In this document: piece by piece, positions 60,200 through 64,000 of the stretch | Position numbering within the stretch: the first letter of the stretch is position 1 | How the letters are laid out: every line of letters starts with the position of its first letter | From: Coriolopsis trogii | Taxonomy: Eukaryota > Basidiomycota > Agaricomycetes > Polyporales > Polyporaceae | Assembly (NCBI GenBank): GCA_020543525.1 | Contig: JAHYIO010000023.1 | Location: forward strand, 186,001-250,000 | Length of the DNA stretch: 64,000 nucleotides | Reading direction: 5' to 3' | Notes under the pieces: generated by a model | Told to the model about the DNA's origin: nothing | What the model saw: the letters and a program-made list of their open reading frames with translations, nothing else | Database searches by the model: none | Program-made: the position numbers and the translations under genes

Positions 60200-61390
60200 A
60201 TGTCTTCCAGCAAATCCTCCATCGTCGACCTCTCCCAGCCTGTGGCGGATCTGCTCCGGGAAGGCACTCACGCTGCCCACGAACGTGCCGAGCACAGCAA
60301 AGGTGCCCAATGGCTCGCCCGAGGAGAACTGGATAAGGAAGAGTACATCCGCTTTCAGATGATGTTGTACCATGTATACAAGTGAGTCCGCCACCCCCTT
60401 CGTATGTCTTTCCGGTACGAATTGGGTGTGTCCAGTGCCTTCGAACGTGCCCTCGAGCAGCACGCCACACACCCCGTCCTCGCGCCAACGCACAATCCAG
60501 GACTCTTCGCACGCTCCGACAACCTCGCAGCGGACATCAGCTATCTCCTCGAAGTCTCCGAGGCGTCCTGGCAATCGCATCCTCTCCACGTTGCGCTCAA
60601 GGCCTCTCCTCCGCCTGCGCTCGCGCAGTACGTCGCGAGGATACAGGAGCTCGCGGCCGGCCCAGAACCGGCCAGACTCCTCGCGCACGCGTACGTCCGC
60701 TACCTGGGCGACCTCTCTGGGGGCCAGTTCATCCGCAGGCGCATCGCGAAGGCGTACGGGCTCGAGGACGGCGCGGGGCTCAGCTTCTACGACTTCCGCC
60801 CGCTTGCGGGCACGACAGCTGCAGGCGAGGGCGCGAACGCGGGCGAGATGAAGCGCATCAAGGAATGGTACCGCGCGGGAATGAACGCTGGGGTGGGAGA
60901 GGACATGGATCTCAAGGGTGAGTGTTCAGCGTGGCGTTCTGGGGTCGTCTTGCTGACGTGCTGGTACCCGATTGCAGCGGCCATCCTTGACGAGGCGAAC
61001 CGCGCGTTCGAATACAACACCGCTCTCTTCGACGAACTGAAGGCGCCTTCGCGGAGGGCGACGCCGCCGTCCCCCGTCGAGATTCCCTCGCCTCTGCACT
61101 CTCCGGTCGACCCGTCGTCGCCGCGGGATTTCGAGGATGTCGGACACGACGCTGCACTCCTTGCTCACCTCAAGAAGAGCGGAGAGTCGAAGACGGTGTA
61201 CGTGGCTTCCGAGCCACCCGCGCAAGAGACATCCTATAGCGTGGTGTCCGTCATCGCGTTCATTGCGGCGGTCTCGATCGCGCACTTTGTCTTGGTCGTC
61301 GGGGGCTTCACTGGCGCGAAGGGCTATGCGAAGCTGGCAGCCCTGCAGCAGTGGCTCGACGGATATTTTGGTACGACCACGCAGGCATAG
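60200..61390 (+). CDS. heme oxygenase, C-terminally membrane-anchored
   Basis: Exons 60200-60381, 60436-60917 and 60978-61390; phases agree, 358 aa. It breaks heme into biliverdin, CO and Fe2+ on the cytosolic face of the ER. The N-terminal helix holds the probable proximal His H27 (GTHAAHERAEHSKG). The family signature GDLSGGQ is at 152-158 (VRYLGDLSGGQFIRR), and the helical core continues to NRAFEYNTALFDEL. A Pro/Ser-rich linker is followed by a hydrophobic segment (VSVIAFIAAVSIAHFVLVV) near the C-terminus, a typical tail anchor. In fungi the enzyme serves iron recycling and phytochrome chromophore supply. Confidence 0.94.
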
Positions 61391-61731
61391 TGATGCTCTC
61401 CGTGTATGCTCGCGCGCTGTCAAGCCGACGGCTTTGAGACTGAGCATGGCGACGGATACTGGAGCATATCTGTGTACTGATATGTCGCATATATTGGGTT
61501 AGTTGAGTTCCTAAACGCCCACGAGTGACTTTCAATGCGAAGGAGATACATCAGTTGTTTTCGAACTGTGCAATGACAGCCTACTCTTCCGTGCGGCCCT
61601 AAGTGCATGTGAGACGGAAGGAGGCGCCCTAGTGGTCAAAGTCACGTGCGGGATGAGGATCGCGTTAAGTTACCCTTTGTCCATTGTCCTCGACGTCGCC
61701 CTACTCCCTTGCCACCTGCATCTAGCTCGAC
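61391..61731. other. intergenic, no gene seen
   Basis: Short spacer between the heme oxygenase and FunK1 genes, both on the plus strand. No feature seen. Confidence 0.5.
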
Positions 61732-64000
61732 ATGCCACAGTTGCAATCTCCTGTCTACAAAGCACCTATGGCTCTTGACGATTCCCTGATACGAACGAGA
61801 GGAATGGATCCCGCTCGCGCTGTGGCGAGAAACCGACAGATGGTTGAAGACATTGTGCAACAAACGCTCGGACCTATGCCTGTTTGCATGTTCATAGACG
61901 AGTTTCTCAAGATACCCCTTACAAACGACAGGAGCGGTCTTTTGTCCAGTAGGAGCGCATTCCGGTCAGTTCCTTCGTCCGCGAGCACTCCCTCCGAGAT
62001 ATACGAACCGTTGGTGAGCGTCAACGAGCCAAGTCCATACTGTTGACTAACAGGACGAGAATAGGTAGCTGCACTGAACAAGCGCACACAGACAAAATCA
62101 CGATGCCCAGGCTTTACTTTCCATGATACCTCATCCAGGGTCATTTCACCTCGCAAGCTTGCATGCATGAAGCCCAGTATATGTTGCTACACGGCGCAGA
62201 ACCTAAGGCACGTTATCGCTTCGGATGCAGAATCTCGCACGGAGCTTGGCTACGCCGAATTGCTCTTCGAAGTCAAGGCCGATCCATCTCACGATTTCTT
62301 TGTCGATCCTCCCGACATCCCAGACCATCCGGGCGATGCCGATACACTCCCTCATGATCTGTACGCCGAACGGTCAGAGTCATCAACCTACGAATCCGCT
62401 AAGAGCAGAGCGTATGGACAGCATATCAAATATGTCGCAGAGATGTTTGCCAGACAACATCGAGGATTCGCCTTCACTGTCTCCTTGTCCGGTTCTTGCG
62501 CCCGCCTTCTCCGCTGGGACCGTGCCGGCTGTATTGTCTCCACATCGTTCGATATTCGGGAAGAGCCGGAGCTGCTCTGTGAATTTCTCTATCGCTTTTC
62601 TCAGGCCAACGGCGAAGAACGCGGACATGATCCTACTTTCACGGTTGCATCACCAGCAGAGGAGACCATATTCGCCCATATCATCCGTGACTATGTGCGG
62701 GAACAGACCGATCTTCACGGGGCAGAGCTTGGTCGGGCTGTTTCTGAACATTACCATCCAGGTCATGTCACCGTACTTGACGTTTTAGACAAAAACACGC
62801 CTACCCCTGACGGCCTTCACTCGTTCATTGTCTCTCGGCCCGTCATCTCTCCCTTGTACCTAACGGGACGTGGAACGCGAGGATGGTGGGCTGTTGACAC
62901 GAGGACAAGTCGAGTGGTATTCCTCAAAGATACCTGGCGGCTCTGGATCCACAATGAGGGAGACGTTGTCACGACTCTCCATGAGAAGGGCGTTCACAAC
63001 GTGCCCTCTTTGGTCTGCTATGGTGACGTCCCCGATCGCATTCCTGACCCAGGGGTGACCATATCAGGTGAGCGCTCTGGCAGCATTGGACACTACGGAA
63101 TGGGCTGACGACTGGAACTATAGAAATCGACATGCAGTGCTCAATGACTAACGAATATCTTCGTGACCCTTGGGTATGTCATGTGCGAGGTACGAAGGCC
63201 ATAACTGTGAGACATCTGCATTATCGCATTGTTTTCGGTACTGTCGGTTACGGGTTGAAACATCTGAGAGGCACAGAAGAACTCCTCCACGTCAGCCATG
63301 ATGTTTTCCGCGGTACGTGCCCACTTTTGGCCTCCGTCCTCGTGCTCACGCATGCACAGCTATGAAAGACGCGTACACGCTAGCATCCTATATACATAGG
63401 GATATCAGCATCGGAAACGTCATCATGGTTCGGGAGCAAGGCAATCCTATCCGGAAGGGCTACCTCATCGATTGGGACGCGTCCTGCAAGATCGGTGAGG
63501 ATGGAGAAGCTGTCGAACCTGGTCGGGCTGTAAGTACCTCATGTTCAAGCTATATGCTTTCATTAATTCAGACATGTCATCGCGCGCAGGGCACCTGGAT
63601 ATTCACATCCATCAGAATGCTATCACACCTGGGTCTCAAGCAAAGACACAAGATGCAAGACGACATGGAGTCCCTGTTCTATCTTGTCTTATATTGTGCT
63701 CTCCTCTGGCTGCCGCACAATCTTTCCGACGACCAACTGGCAACCACTTTCAAGCAGTACTTTGATGAAGCGCACCACTTCGGCAGTATACTGGAAGGCG
63801 GTAACGCGAAGATAGCTAACGCCTTGGGACGTGAAACAACGGCACCCATAGAATTCAACCCGGCACTGAAAGAATGGGTGGACACCGTACTGGACTACAG
63901 TTTTCCTCAGGGAGAATTGTACCACAGATACAGGCAGGAGAAGAAATGGGAAGACCCTGACCAGCTCGACGCGTTTTGGGCTGACTTTCTGCAGAGACAT
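61732..64000 (+). CDS. FunK1 fungal-specific protein kinase (3' partial)
   Basis: Exons 61732-62013, 62065-63067, 63124-63312, 63360-63529 and 63590 to the window edge; at least 685 aa, with the stop outside. FunK1 kinases are a family expanded in multicellular basidiomycetes and distantly related to eukaryotic kinases. The N-terminal region (FIDEFLKIPL, IYEPLVAALNKRT) leads to YGQHIKYVAEMFARQHRGFA, SLSGSCARLLRWDRAG and GRAVSEHYHPGHVTVL. The kinase core has RVVFLKDTWR (putative ATP lysine), FGTVGYGLKHLRGTEE, the catalytic loop IHRDISIGN (D506), and LIDWDAS (D529, in place of DFG). GTWIFTS..QDDMESLFYL follows, as expected. No break is visible, unlike the related pseudogene at 51352-53014. Confidence 0.9.

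Overview
The window is nuclear DNA of a filamentous basidiomycete, most likely a wood-decay agaricomycete of the polypore type. Almost every gene is cut by many short GT-AG introns (mostly 45-70 nt). The gene set is also typical of that group: polyporopepsin, a FunK1 fungal kinase, BTB and MYND proteins, an F-box family expansion, a GH30 glucanase and an expanded casein-kinase-1-like kinase. All gene models were built by hand from splice consensus, reading-frame phase and family resemblance.

Layout. 0-2.8 kb: a YTH (m6A reader) protein cut by the left edge. 2.8-6.1 kb: gene-poor. 6.1-8.5 kb (-): GH30 endo-beta-1,6-glucanase, 15 exons. 9.8-11.8 kb (+): CK1-like kinase. 12.5-14.3 kb (+): BTB protein. 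14.5-16.1 kb (-): polyporopepsin. 18-24.2 kb (+): two intact aldo-keto reductases with hydrophobic C-terminal tails, an HNH protein, and the relic of a third reductase. 24.4-26.4 kb (+): a MYND protein followed by a broken MYND copy. 26.9-29.1 kb (-): site-2 protease. 30.1-32.6 kb (+): pyruvate decarboxylase. 32.9-34.4 kb (+): gelsolin/severin. 35.2-36.6 kb (+): a DUF4436-like membrane protein. 37.1 kb: gelsolin relic. 37.3-39.7 kb (-): DCAF5-like WD40 protein. 40.2-51.1 kb (-): three tandem F-box/zinc-finger paralogues with a short-chain dehydrogenase between the first and second. 51.4-53.0 kb (-): FunK1 pseudogene. 54.6-56.1 kb (+): PA-TM-RING protein. 57.4-59.3 kb (+): triple CCCH protein. 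60.2-61.4 kb (+): heme oxygenase. 61.7-64.0 kb (+): FunK1 kinase cut by the right edge.

How the parts relate. Conserved housekeeping genes (YTH, S2P, PDC, gelsolin, WD40, heme oxygenase, CCCH) alternate with lineage-specific families that are duplicating and decaying locally: AKR (two genes plus a relic), MYND (one plus a broken copy), F-box (three), FunK1 (one plus a pseudogene), gelsolin (one plus a relic). The F-box, MYND, RING and WD40 products all belong to families linked to ubiquitin ligases or protein-protein adaptors, but nothing in the sequence shows that they act together. No transposon, tRNA, rRNA or CRISPR array was recognised. The most unusual content is the F-box/C2H2 tandem family with its duplicated promoters, the tail-anchored AKR cluster, the MYND pair with a stop codon in front of a conserved Cys-rich tail, and an aspartic protease that appears to have no signal peptide.
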